From the NCBI RefSeq assembly GCF_014202695.1, contig NZ_JACHHH010000012.1, forward strand, positions 1 to 64,000: a stretch of 64,000 nucleotides of DNA, read 5' to 3'. Origin of the DNA: Oribacterium sinus (GTDB lineage Bacteria > Bacillota > Clostridia > Lachnospirales > Lachnospiraceae). A program made the position numbers and the translations under genes. The first letter of the stretch is position 1, and the number at the start of each line of letters is the position of its first letter. Below, piece by piece: positions 1-7,817 of the stretch. The notes below the pieces were generated by a model, which did not search any database, had not been told where the DNA came from, and saw only the letters and a program-made list of their open reading frames with translations.

Positions 1-8
1 AGTGTTTC

Positions 9-33
9 CCACCCGCATAGCGGGTGGTTTTTT
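9..33 (+). terminator. Hairpin plus T-run, probable terminator
   Basis: Perfect 8-bp stem (CCACCCGC / GCGGGTGG) with an ATA loop, followed by six T on the + strand. It would end a gene lying left of the window. A short GC hairpin with a CATAGC core also fits the end of an IS200/IS605-type element, which cannot be judged from one edge. Confidence 0.7.
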
Positions 34-72
34 GTATCAGAGCTAACATTTTTCAAATGTCAGCTCCGATAC
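34..72. repeat. Interrupted inverted repeat (long hairpin)
   Basis: GTATC, GAGCT and ACATTT are matched by AAATGT, AGCTC and GATAC with two single mismatches and a 3-nt loop. No T-run follows on either strand, so it is not an obvious second terminator. Function unknown. Confidence 0.6.
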
Positions 73-90
73 TGGCTAAAGTCCATTAAT

Positions 91-128
91 AAAAAACCGG
101 CAAACTTCCTAAAGAAGTCGCCGGCTTT
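91..128 (-). terminator. Rho-independent terminator of the SemiSWEET gene
   Basis: On the minus strand an AGCCGGC...ACTTC arm pairs with GAAGT...GCCGGT and is followed by a T-run (91-96). It lies about 20 bases after the stop codon of the gene at 147-410. Confidence 0.8.
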
Positions 129-146
129 CATATTCATTACATGGGA

Positions 147-410
147 TTACAAAGCAGTAAGAAAAGTTAATCCTCCTAAAATCACTCCCGCTGAATTAGG
201 AATAATAAGAATCCAGTCTTTTTTCGGTTCCTTAGTCCATCCGTAAATAACCCAAATCAGGCAAGAAACTGCTGCAAATAGCGGCTGAAAAGGTTGAGCT
301 TTGTCTCCCTGCAAGTTTGCGAAAATCTGGGGAATGTAAGCAATAAAAACAAAAATACCGATAAACGCTCCAATAGAACCTACAAAAAGATTGATTTTTT
401 GCTTAGACAT
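147..410 (-). CDS. SemiSWEET family sugar transporter
   Basis: 87-residue membrane protein with three hydrophobic helices (about 7-30, 42-58, 66-86), the length and layout of bacterial SemiSWEETs, which dimerise to pass sugars across the membrane. The PQ-loop motif YIPQI is at residues 25-29, and a second family signature, IPNSAG, starts the third helix. Substrate cannot be read from sequence. It is transcribed alone with its own terminator downstream. Confidence is high for the family, low for the sugar. Confidence 0.9.
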   Translation of the reverse strand: MSKQKINLFVGSIGAFIGIFVFIAYIPQIFANLQGDKAQPFQPLFAAVSCLIWVIYGWTKEPKKDWILIIPNSAGVILGGLTFLTAL

Positions 411-567
411 CTGCTGACTCCTTTCAATTGATACTTGTCGTAAAGTTGCTAAAAAATGTCAATTAGTTCCTTTTGCAACTGACGCCTTGTCAATTATAAG
501 GAATTTTTGCTTTTTGTCAAATATTTTTTTATAGATTCTCTGCATGCAATGCAAAAATCTCCTTTAT

Positions 568-1236
568 TCAGGTAATTCCCAATTTACTCCATTTTCCCCT
601 AATCCCTTGATATAACGTGCCTTTTTTCTTTACAAAGGGCTTGATTCCCAGATGGAAAATAAAAAAATGAATTATGCTCTGAATAGGATAGTATTGCCTA
701 CGTTTTATTGCCCTGATAAAGCTTTGCGATACATAATCAATCTCCCCTTTTCTCTTCCTTATCATTCCCTCAAGGTCGTTAAAACCGGCTTGAATCCGAA
801 GCTTTCCGCTCAATCTTCCTCCGGAAAATAGCACAAGATTCTTCAGAATTTTCAAAGTATCTTGACTGCCGTAATTTTCCCCGCTTGCCACCGTGATACA
901 ATACTTTTTATGAAGCAGTTGTTCAATCACAAAATGGCCTCGATCGATAAAATCTTTCATTAATCCGGATACATTACTTGCATAAGTTGGAGAACCCAAA
1001 ACGATTCCGTCCGCCTCTTCAATTCTTTTGGAGAGTAGCTCTGCATCATCCTCCATACAGCAATGCCCTGTTCTATAGCAATAGTTACAGCCGGTACAAT
1101 GGGACATTTTCATTTCCCCCAGATTGTAAAATAGCACTTCTATACCTGCTCCCCGAAGATTTTCTTCAATCCTATGAAGCACTGCTGCCGTTACTCCATT
1201 TTTTCTCGGACTCCCATTGATGATTAAAACCTGCAT
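568..1236 (-). CDS. NAD(P)H-dependent FMN reductase / iron-sulfur flavoprotein-like
   Basis: 222-residue flavodoxin-fold protein. The N-terminus has the FMN-phosphate loop INGSPRKNG, followed by a Cys cluster (HCTGCNYC...HCC, about residues 46-60) like that of iron-sulfur flavoproteins, then GSPTYASNVSGLMKDFIDR typical of NADPH-dependent FMN reductases. The C-terminal 60 residues are basic and hydrophobic. An upstream in-frame TTG exists, but ATG at 1236 has GGAGGAG just before it and is preferred. It is divergent from the TetR gene at 1363, which probably controls it. Confidence 0.85.
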   Translation of the reverse strand: MQVLIINGSPRKNGVTAAVLHRIEENLRGAGIEVLFYNLGEMKMSHCTGCNYCYRTGHCCMEDDAELLSKRIEEADGIVLGSPTYASNVSGLMKDFIDRGHFVIEQLLHKKYCITVASGENYGSQDTLKILKNLVLFSGGRLSGKLRIQAGFNDLEGMIRKRKGEIDYVSQSFIRAIKRRQYYPIQSIIHFFIFHLGIKPFVKKKGTLYQGIRGKWSKLGIT

Positions 1237-1258
1237 TTTCTCCTCCAAAACTACTCAC

Positions 1259-1328
1259 TTGTGTATCTTGCAAGGGCATGGTACTGTAGCATCAAAGGAA
1301 AGTAAATCATTTCAAAAAAGATACACAA
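1259..1328. promoter_or_regulatory. Divergent promoter region with paired inverted sites
   Basis: TTGTGTATCTT (1259-1269) and its exact reverse complement AAGATACACAA (1318-1328) flank 48 bases between the flavodoxin and the TetR gene. A third related TGTGTATTTT lies near 1343-1352. These are plausible binding sites for the adjacent TetR protein; binding is inferred. Confidence 0.5.
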
Positions 1329-1362
1329 TCTTTGCTTTCTGTGTATTTTAGGAGAGTATGCT

Positions 1363-1911
1363 ATGAAGAAAAGCCAAAATCCATCCGCTGTACGGTCAAG
1401 AAAGGAGATTTCCACTGCTTTACTCAAGCTAATGCAAGAGTATCCCTATGCAGAAATCTCCGTAAAGCAGATTATTATGGAAACAAGCCTTACAAGAAAA
1501 ACCTTTTACCTGAATTTTCGCTCCAAGGACGATGTACTGGAGTCCATTCTGAACGAATTAATCGTGGAATATACCGAGGCACTTTCCAAGGAAAATGTTG
1601 ATCCGCTCACTGTTATTTTCTCCTTCTGCGATAAAAATAAAGCCTTTCTTTCCTTACTGCACAAAAACAAAATGCTGTATTTCCTCCTGATTCGCCTAAA
1701 TGAATTTCTTCCGGAGTACAGTAAAACTGAGGATATGAGTCGCAATCCCTTTGCAAAGCTTATGGGAGAACTAGAGCCGGACTACCTCATTGCCTTCAAT
1801 GTAGGAGCTATCTGGAATGTGCTTTTCAAATGGATTGACCGGGGAATGGTAGATTCTTTGGACAGCATTCAAGAGACATTGAAAAAATATTTGAAGCGGA
1901 TAAGCGTTTAG
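1363..1911 (+). CDS. TetR/AcrR family transcriptional regulator
   Basis: 182 residues. The N-terminal helix-turn-helix (about 10-55) shows the TetR pattern: ISTALLKLMQEYPYAEISVKQ, then ETSLTRKTFYLNFRSKDDVL. The C-terminal ligand-binding half is helical and divergent, as usual. It is transcribed away from the flavodoxin at 568-1236, and the intergenic region holds inverted repeats, so local autoregulation and control of the flavodoxin is the likely role. Its stop overlaps the end of the convergent gene at 1908. Confidence 0.88.
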   Translation: MKKSQNPSAVRSRKEISTALLKLMQEYPYAEISVKQIIMETSLTRKTFYLNFRSKDDVLESILNELIVEYTEALSKENVDPLTVIFSFCDKNKAFLSLLHKNKMLYFLLIRLNEFLPEYSKTEDMSRNPFAKLMGELEPDYLIAFNVGAIWNVLFKWIDRGMVDSLDSIQETLKKYLKRISV

Positions 1912-2303
1912 GGATTCTGCCTCCTTTCTTCTATTTTCCATCCGATCGTCCAGGCAAGAACCAGAAGATAATTTTCCAGAGCGCCAATCAAATTTACCAT
2001 TTGATGCATCTTAAGATAATGGATAAAATGATTGCTTCCGATACCGATTCCGCCGAGAATGAGAGCCAGCAAAATGGATTTTAGATAGGTCCAATTGTAG
2101 TGCCTATACGCCGTAAACAATATGACCAAAACGGCAATATTCCAAAAGCCGATTTCTCTCTGCCATCCTGTAGAAATGCCATACGCAGAGTTTCTTCCTA
2201 TATATTCCGGTGCGAAAATCTGTAGAATCGCCGCACCGGATATCGCTATGATAAGAATGATAAACAGCACGCGCAAGAAAAGATTCATTTTTTTCTGATG
2301 CAT
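1908..2303 (-). CDS. Small four-helix membrane protein, unknown function
   Basis: 131 residues with four hydrophobic segments (about 7-27, 52-67, 74-91, 103-122). It resembles DUF6790-type membrane proteins, but I cannot confirm the family. The start has AAGGAGG nine bases upstream. It sits tail-to-tail with the TetR gene, and 64 bases downstream of the MFS gene end in the same orientation, so it may be the last gene of the TetR-CPBP-MFS transcript. No catalytic motif seen. Confidence 0.75.
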   Translation of the reverse strand: MHQKKMNLFLRVLFIILIIAISGAAILQIFAPEYIGRNSAYGISTGWQREIGFWNIAVLVILFTAYRHYNWTYLKSILLALILGGIGIGSNHFIHYLKMHQMVNLIGALENYLLVLAWTIGWKIEERRQNP

Positions 2304-2367
2304 TGACTAAGCCTCCTTAAACTCACAGATTGCCTTAGACTTATGGAAATTACCTATTACAATTCCT

Positions 2368-3597
2368 CTACTCCGTTCTCTTTTCCAGTTCTCTGATATC
2401 CGGAAAACGAAGGAGTGTAACTGCCACAAGGGAAAGCAAGACGCCAGAAATACCAATCATCATTGCAGCTCCCCGTCCGACACCCATTCCGCTCAGATTA
2501 CCTAGACCATCTGCGGCTAAGCCGGAAACAGCATAGGCAATAACATATCCTATCTGCGAGAGAAAGCCTATAAATCCCCAAGCTCTCCCCTGTAAAGCAT
2601 CCGGTATATTTGTCCTGCAAAGATAATCCATGCAGTTGTTGCAAAAAGGCAAGGTGGCAAAGAAAAAGAAACCAAATATACTGATGCAGACCAGATTTTC
2701 AAATATTGACATACCGATCATAAAGATTCCCGCCATAAAAAAGGAGATTTGAAGAACCTTTCCATATTCTTTCTTAATGCCGAAACCTCCGAGAAGTATT
2801 CCCGATGCAAGCATTCCACTTGCACATAGAGTTTCTATAATGCCAAGCACTTTAGAATCCGCAAAAGAAAGAATCATCGGCTCAACAAGAATTTGCAAGG
2901 TCCCAAGAAACAGGGTAATCAGAGAAGAACACAGGACAAGCACAAAAACGCCTTTCTCTATGTGGATTGCTCTCCAGCCTTCTTTCATGCTTTCCAAAAA
3001 TGACTGCTTCTCTGTAGGCTGTTTTGCTTTTATTCCTCGCCTTACAATAAAGGTCGTTGTAATCGTAACAAAGAAGGTGGATACATCAATGAGTAGCAAT
3101 AGGGAAATGTCATGATATGCCAGCAATAGGCCTGCTATAACGGGCGAGAACAGATATCTGGCACTCCCTGCCAAAGACACTAATCCGGAGGCTTTGGAAA
3201 ACTCCTCCTTGGATAATAGATCTGTGATTGTTGCTCTGTAAGAAGGATCTAAAAGAGAGGAAAATATGGCACTGATGAACACGCCTATACAAATCTGAAC
3301 TAGATTTGCTCCCCCACGTATCATGCAGAGGAAAATGTAAAGGATGCCAAGTCCTGAAAAACCGTCTCCAATCATCATAAGAACTCTTCTATCGTAACGA
3401 TCGGCCAACACTCCTGCCAGAACCGTGAAAAGAAGGGTAGGCAGAAATCCAAGTAAAGTCACCAAGGCCATTCCTGCCGCACTGCCCGTTTTTTGAAAGA
3501 CATAAACTCCAAGTCCAAAAGAAGTGAGTCCGCCACCTATGGACGATATGAGCTCCCCCATCCAAAGAAGGAGGAACTTTTTCATTCCGGAACTCAT
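2368..3597 (-). CDS. MFS efflux transporter (macrolide-efflux type)
   Basis: 409 residues, about 12 transmembrane helices. The loop 2-3 signature LADRYDRRVLMMIGD and the N-terminal WMGELISSIGGGLTSFGLG are those of MefA-like MFS_3 exporters. ATG at 3597 (MSSGMKK) is preferred over one six codons upstream because GGGAGGGG precedes it and it lies one base after the stop of the CPBP gene, implying translational coupling. Third gene of a TetR-CPBP-MFS operon under a twin-operator promoter at 5240-5308. Drug specificity is not deducible. Confidence 0.88.
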   Translation of the reverse strand: MSSGMKKFLLLWMGELISSIGGGLTSFGLGVYVFQKTGSAAGMALVTLLGFLPTLLFTVLAGVLADRYDRRVLMMIGDGFSGLGILYIFLCMIRGGANLVQICIGVFISAIFSSLLDPSYRATITDLLSKEEFSKASGLVSLAGSARYLFSPVIAGLLLAYHDISLLLLIDVSTFFVTITTTFIVRRGIKAKQPTEKQSFLESMKEGWRAIHIEKGVFVLVLCSSLITLFLGTLQILVEPMILSFADSKVLGIIETLCASGMLASGILLGGFGIKKEYGKVLQISFFMAGIFMIGMSIFENLVCISIFGFFFFATLPFCNNCMDYLCRTNIPDALQGRAWGFIGFLSQIGYVIAYAVSGLAADGLGNLSGMGVGRGAAMMIGISGVLLSLVAVTLLRFPDIRELEKRTE

Positions 3598-3598
3598 C

Positions 3599-4534
3599 TT
3601 AATTCCCCTCCCCAAAACGTGTTTTCAAGAGCCTTCCAACGTGCTCCGTTCCAAAAAACATTTTCTTATTCAGCAGTACAATAATCGCCGTTACAATGAA
3701 AATCACAATGGTTTCCACACACTTTGTCTCCGCCGTCATCGCAATTTTTTCCTGCATGAAGTTTACAAACAGATGGAAAACCATGCAGGCCAGAATGGAG
3801 CGGTCGCTGACCAGATACACCCACGTGATGATATATCCCATGAGTATGGCACCCACGAAGAAATTAATGACAAACAAGGGATTAACCATAAGTCCTGCCT
3901 GATATGTCCCCTTGATAAAAAGCAGGGGAAAATGCCAGAATGACCACAAGATTCCGAAAATCAGAGATTCAATAAACCAATCCATATATTGCCCTATGGA
4001 GTCTTCGCAATATCCCTTCCAACCTACTTCTTCAATAATCGAAGCCAGTGTAATGGTCACAAAAGCAGATCCTATTCCCACTCCGGTAAAGGAAAAATCT
4101 TCCGTAAAGGAAAACTGCTTTAAGGATTGTCCAAATAAAAGGGATAAAAGTATAGAAAAAACAATAATCAGCGCATAAATAACCACTGCCCAAAATACAT
4201 TCATCCACTTTACTTTATAAAAGCCTATAATCTTTTCTTTAAGATCTCTCTTCAAGTCCTCACATCCGGATACAAGCACAAATACAGTGGAGACCACAGC
4301 CGGTGCAAGGAGACCCAGCAGCATCAATAACGCTCCCTTATTTTCAGAAACAAAGATTGCCGGTATCCAGAAGATCCATGTGAAAAAATATGCACAGAGA
4401 AAGAATAACCACGGTCTATATCGATATTCATCTTTATCCAGCATGAACTGTTCTTTGTTCTGTGCTTTGTTCTGCGCTTTATTCTGCGCTTTGCTTATCC
4501 CCTTGCTCATTATCTCGCTCATTCCCTTGCTCAT
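3599..4534 (-). CDS. CPBP (CAAX-like) family intramembrane protease
   Basis: 311-residue multi-pass membrane protein. The family motifs are present: EEVGWKGYC (motif 1, paired Glu and downstream Arg/Lys region) and FWHFPLLF (motif 2, metal-binding His), with a third His-containing helix (FHLFVNF). The first ~30 residues are an unusual repeat (MSKG/MSEI units, then AQNK units) before MLDKDEYRYRPW, where the conserved protein begins; several in-frame ATGs could serve. The ATG at 4534 overlaps the TetR stop as ATGA. Role of prokaryotic CPBP proteins is often bacteriocin self-protection or processing; here that is only a possibility. Confidence 0.85.
   Translation of the reverse strand: MSKGMSEIMSKGISKAQNKAQNKAQNKEQFMLDKDEYRYRPWLFFLCAYFFTWIFWIPAIFVSENKGALLMLLGLLAPAVVSTVFVLVSGCEDLKRDLKEKIIGFYKVKWMNVFWAVVIYALIIVFSILLSLLFGQSLKQFSFTEDFSFTGVGIGSAFVTITLASIIEEVGWKGYCEDSIGQYMDWFIESLIFGILWSFWHFPLLFIKGTYQAGLMVNPLFVINFFVGAILMGYIITWVYLVSDRSILACMVFHLFVNFMQEKIAMTAETKCVETIVIFIVTAIIVLLNKKMFFGTEHVGRLLKTRFGEGN
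4450..4534 (-). repeat. 12-bp tandem repeats at the CPBP gene start
   Basis: Minus strand reads three near-copies of ATGAGCAAGGGA followed by about four of AAAGCGCAGAAT. The first set repeats a start codon plus a purine-rich Shine-Dalgarno-like stretch, in frame. The second encodes AQNK units. Confidence 0.8.
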
Positions 4535-5136
4535 TCCTTTGCCCCCTCTACTAAGACCTGGCTGATAAATTGCATGGTTCCGGATTTTGCACCCAGAGAC
4601 TTCTCCAGCATATCGATATACACCTCTACATCTTTTTCACCAAAATTTCCGTAATCGAACATATGCTGACTCGTAACAAGGAGCATCTTCACTCGCTCTT
4701 CAATATACGTACACGAAAAGATTCCCTGTGCTATTCCTTCTTGAACAATCTCTGCCAGAATCGGCACCGCTACTTCTACAATTTTCTTGCAGATTTTATC
4801 GTGCATGACGATATTTTCTTTTCTTTCCAGAACATCCGTAATCACTGCTTCCTCTTTATCCGGACGAAAGGCATTTACAACCGAAACCAATTTCTCCGGT
4901 ATGGAAAGCGGTGCGTGAAGAAGCTCTTTGGCTACGGCGCTCTCCTTCTCTATCATCATTTCGATGACTGCTTCCAGCGTTGCTTCTTTGCTCGCAAAAT
5001 AATAATAGTAAGTACCTTTTGCGATACCGGCCTTAGCCACAATCTCATCAATGCTGGTATTCTCATAGCCTTTTTCTATGAACATGCGATAGGCAGTCTT
5101 TAAAAGCTCCTGTTTTCTTTGTTCCCCTTTTTTCAT
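4531..5136 (-). CDS. TetR/AcrR family repressor of the CPBP-MFS operon
   Basis: 201 residues. Canonical TetR N-terminus: FIEKGYENTSIDEIVAKAG followed by KGTYYYYFASKEATLEAV. ATG at 5136 is chosen over the one four codons earlier because GGAGGCGG ends two bases before it. It heads an operon with CPBP protease (ATGA overlap) and MFS exporter. Two near-identical palindromes flank a good promoter upstream, which is strong sequence evidence that it represses its own operon. The inducer is probably a drug exported by the MFS protein (inference). Confidence 0.92.
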   Translation of the reverse strand: MKKGEQRKQELLKTAYRMFIEKGYENTSIDEIVAKAGIAKGTYYYYFASKEATLEAVIEMMIEKESAVAKELLHAPLSIPEKLVSVVNAFRPDKEEAVITDVLERKENIVMHDKICKKIVEVAVPILAEIVQEGIAQGIFSCTYIEERVKMLLVTSQHMFDYGNFGEKDVEVYIDMLEKSLGAKSGTMQFISQVLVEGAKE

Positions 5137-5198
5137 ATCCGCCTCCATTTTCTTATTTGCCTTCTTTTTTCATATTCGCCCTATTTTTCATATCTTCC
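5129..5198 (-). repeat. Imperfect repeats of an RBS-ATG-like stretch
   Basis: GGCGGATATGAAAAAAG at the TetR start recurs upstream as GGCGAATATGAAAAAAG (5165-5180) and more loosely near 5183-5198. The extra copies are not in use as far as can be seen. Confidence 0.6.
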
Positions 5199-5239
5199 CC
5201 GGGCTCCATATTTGATCTTTTGTTTCCATTTGACATTTT

Positions 5240-5308
5240 CGACCATTGGTCGGTTTTTATGATAAAGCGCCAAGGGGTGACTGTCAAGCTTTTTTCGACT
5301 ATTGGTCG
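5240..5308 (-). promoter_or_regulatory. Promoter flanked by two TetR-type operators
   Basis: On the minus strand a TTGACA box (5282-5287), 17-bp spacer and TATCAT box (5259-5264). A perfect 13-bp palindrome CGACCATTGGTCG lies just downstream of the -10 (5240-5252); CGACTATTGGTCG, with one change, lies just upstream of the -35 (5296-5308). Spacing between operators is 56 bp. Confidence 0.85.
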
Positions 5309-5365
5309 GTGATTTGTTCGAAACGCATTTTTTTAAAACTTAATTCTTTGGAAATTTGAAAATCA

Positions 5366-5393
5366 AAAAAAGCACCTGCAAAAATGCAAGTGC
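5366..5393 (-). terminator. Rho-independent terminator
   Basis: GCACTTGCA / TGCAGGTGC stem on the minus strand followed by seven T. It ends the transcript of the gene at 5443-5910. Confidence 0.8.
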
Positions 5394-5442
5394 CTGCCTT
5401 GTCAAATACTCTTTTGCTTTATATTTCTTTAGAATCCTTTCT

Positions 5443-5910
5443 TTAGAAGCCTGCTTTACAAAACTTATGAAAGGCTGAGACTTCTTCACCGGACTGCGTT
5501 ACCGCCACACAATACTTCGCTCCCCTATTAATGCCGGGCGAATAGGTAATCGGCTCAAGCTGATACATTTTTCCTTCCTTCGCCACCGAACAAAACCCTG
5601 TCCAGGAAGCGGCGACTTGTCCGCCATTTTCCCTGTTGAAGACCTCTGCTTCTCCGTACTCCGTCAAATCCGGACTGACCTGAATCACAACAACTTCTCC
5701 GGGTTTGTAGCCTACAATGAAATTGCTGTGGACAGTGATGCTAGCCACAACTACATCGTTGTAGTTCTCCAAGTGACAATAAATTAATTTGTAGTCGTCT
5801 CCGCCTTCTACCAGCGAATTAAAGATTTCCCGCATCCTTGCTTTGTTTTTCCGATTGTCCTCATCGGAAGCTCCTGTAGCTAATTTCTTCACAATGTCTA
5901 AGAGTCCCAT
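5443..5910 (-). CDS. Conserved-looking hypothetical protein
   Basis: 155 residues, soluble, no signal peptide. ATG at 5910 (MGLLDIVKKL) has AGGAGG upstream; an upstream in-frame Met lacks one. The N-terminal 30 residues are basic and helical, and the remainder looks beta-rich (VVVASITVHSNF, VVVIQVSPD). No catalytic motif is recognised. Single-gene transcript with its own terminator. Function unknown. Confidence 0.7.
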   Translation of the reverse strand: MGLLDIVKKLATGASDEDNRKNKARMREIFNSLVEGGDDYKLIYCHLENYNDVVVASITVHSNFIVGYKPGEVVVIQVSPDLTEYGEAEVFNRENGGQVAASWTGFCSVAKEGKMYQLEPITYSPGINRGAKYCVAVTQSGEEVSAFHKFCKAGF

Positions 5911-6092
5911 TTTATTCCTCCTAAAATCCCCCCTCATTTTAACGGCAAGGCCGGAAGCTAAAAGAGGGAAGTTTTTCTTTAATAAACCTAAAATTCATTA
6001 TAATTTCACTATGCCGAATGTCAATACGGCTATCAAGGATGCAATGCTACAGATTTCAAGATTGCAAAACAGCTACGTACGGATATTTATGT

Positions 6093-6521
6093 TCAAAATT
6101 CTCTAATGTCCTTGGCTAGGCTAAATGGAATCATTTCTCCCGCCTTCGTTTTCGTATATGCCGTTTCCCCATGCATATACTCTATAATATCCTTCGCCTT
6201 ATAATCTTTGAACTTCTTTATCACATCGTCCAGGATGCTCCTATCCTCATCTGTAAGAACAGCATAATCCATTCCTTTACTCGGATAAATATGAAGCATC
6301 AAATCGTAATTATTACTTTCTTCCTCTCGAATGTTTAAATTCTCCAAATTCATCAGGCTATAATGGCCAACAGGCAATGCTCCCATTGGTTCATGACGGT
6401 ATACCATACCCGTCATAGCAATACCGCGTCGTTTAAAGGACAGTGCATCCCCGTACCAAAGCATTTTCATTAGTTTAACTTTGAATAGATTGGATACGCT
6501 TTCAGCAATATACGAAATCAT
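6093..6521 (-). pseudogene. SocA/Panacea-domain half of a broken antitoxin
   Basis: 142 residues matching the Panacea (SocA-like, DUF4065) domain: FKVKLMKMLWYGDALSFKR then GxPVGHYSLMNLE. The reading frame stays open upstream of the ATG (NIDKIEA...), and this stretch also looks like family sequence, so the ATG at 6521 is internal to an ancestral protein. In that family a zinc-ribbon, a helix-turn-helix and the Panacea domain are normally on one polypeptide of roughly 300 residues. Here the HTH and linker are missing and the two ends sit in different frames. It may be dead, or still make a stand-alone Panacea domain. Confidence 0.75.
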
Positions 6522-6534
6522 CGCCTCAATTTTA

Positions 6535-6795
6535 TCAATATTCAGAAGTCAATAAGCCGTGTAAAACGCGATAAGCATTCCTTGCATTGAGCAGGTTCTC
6601 ATTTGCCATCGCTCCGGTCTCAAATTCCCTCTCTTCTTCATCAGCGTTTATGCAGTAAAAAAAGTGCTCTTCATAATCTACCTTATCCCCTTTTATCGTA
6701 ATACTTGCCAGGCGCTTTCTTTCCTCTACATCATGCTTCTTATCGCATAACGGACAATCCATATGCACTTTTCTAATAACTTTACTTGCTTCCAT
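6535..6795 (-). pseudogene. YgiT/MqsA-type zinc-ribbon half of the same broken antitoxin
   Basis: 86 residues with a CPLCDKKHDVEERKR zinc-ribbon start, FYCINADEEEREFETG and a family-like ending ARNAYRVLHGLLTSE, after which intact relatives run into the helix-turn-helix. Here TAT-TGA stops it at once. The start has AGGAGGTGA upstream. The stop is only 13 bases from the Panacea start, and the frames differ by one, consistent with a single internal deletion. No partner toxin gene is evident next to it. Confidence 0.75.
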
Positions 6796-6895
6796 CGTTC
6801 ACCTCCTTCAACAGTTTTACAATCAATTGATAGTGTGTATCTTATGGAGTTGCATGTCAAGAAAACTATTCCTAATTAAGTGTCCATCTTCTGTC

Positions 6896-7816
6896 CTAGT
6901 TTTTCTTATAGCTTCCGGAATAAATCATAATTTGCGCTACGATACAGAATAGTATTACTCCTAAGATATATTCCAGCATTTTATTCATATCCAAATACCC
7001 CTTAAACAGTTTGGCTTGAAAGGTAAAGTATTCTTTCAGACTAAGAACGAACATTCCCTGATCCACTCCTTGAAGGCTTGTATTGATATGATCCAAGAGT
7101 CCGTTAAGCAGTATATTTCTCAGCATAATCGTTATTTGACTCGCAGGAAATAGGTTGCACACGGTTTGTACTTCATTTGAAAATTGAGAAATAGGAATAT
7201 ACGCTCCAATCACAAATCCCGAAGCTGCTGATAGTATTCCAAAGAAAGCTTCGCAAGCACTGACGGTTTTGAAAAACAAAACGATAATCATAAATATTGC
7301 GCTTGCCGAGATAGAGCCAAGTGCAACAATAGAAAAGGCTTTTACAACTTGACTTATATTCAAATACATATTTCCTTGCATACGAATTCCAATAAGGCCG
7401 ACAGCTAGGATTATATCGGTCAAAAGTGTTGAAGTAAGTACGGCCGATACAAAATAAGCGAAGATAATCTGTTCCCTTTTCATAGGTGTTGCCAGAATAT
7501 CATAATCCACTTTATTCGCTCTATCTTTTACGAGTACAGTAATACAACTAAAAGGAACTGAAATCATTGCGGAGCCTAAAATGCCACTCAGTAAAAAAAG
7601 ATTTGCAAACATAGCGATATCCTTTTGGGGAACCATAGAAGCTAGTCCCGGATACTGCTCCATCGCACTTTGTATCGCACTAACAAAGGTGCCTTTCAGG
7701 AATAATAAATACAGTATAAGCACAATAATGGATGTCAGTAGAGAGAATAGAATGCTCTGCCAATCTTTGAAAAACAACAATAAATTTCTCTTGATAAGTC
7801 CCGAAATCCCCCTCAT
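6896..7816 (-). CDS. ABC-2 type transporter permease
   Basis: 306-residue permease with about six membrane helices: one near 22-44, a cluster from 60 to 245, and a last one near 280-300 after a large loop. The N-terminus (SGLIKRNLLLFFKDWQSI) is typical of DrrB/ABC-2 exporters. It starts one base after the ATPase gene ends, so the two form one exporter. Substrate unknown. The LytTR-DUF3021 pair upstream in the same orientation is a likely regulator by family precedent. Confidence 0.87.
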   Translation of the reverse strand: MRGISGLIKRNLLLFFKDWQSILFSLLTSIIVLILYLLFLKGTFVSAIQSAMEQYPGLASMVPQKDIAMFANLFLLSGILGSAMISVPFSCITVLVKDRANKVDYDILATPMKREQIIFAYFVSAVLTSTLLTDIILAVGLIGIRMQGNMYLNISQVVKAFSIVALGSISASAIFMIIVLFFKTVSACEAFFGILSAASGFVIGAYIPISQFSNEVQTVCNLFPASQITIMLRNILLNGLLDHINTSLQGVDQGMFVLSLKEYFTFQAKLFKGYLDMNKMLEYILGVILFCIVAQIMIYSGSYKKN

Positions 7817-7817
7817 C

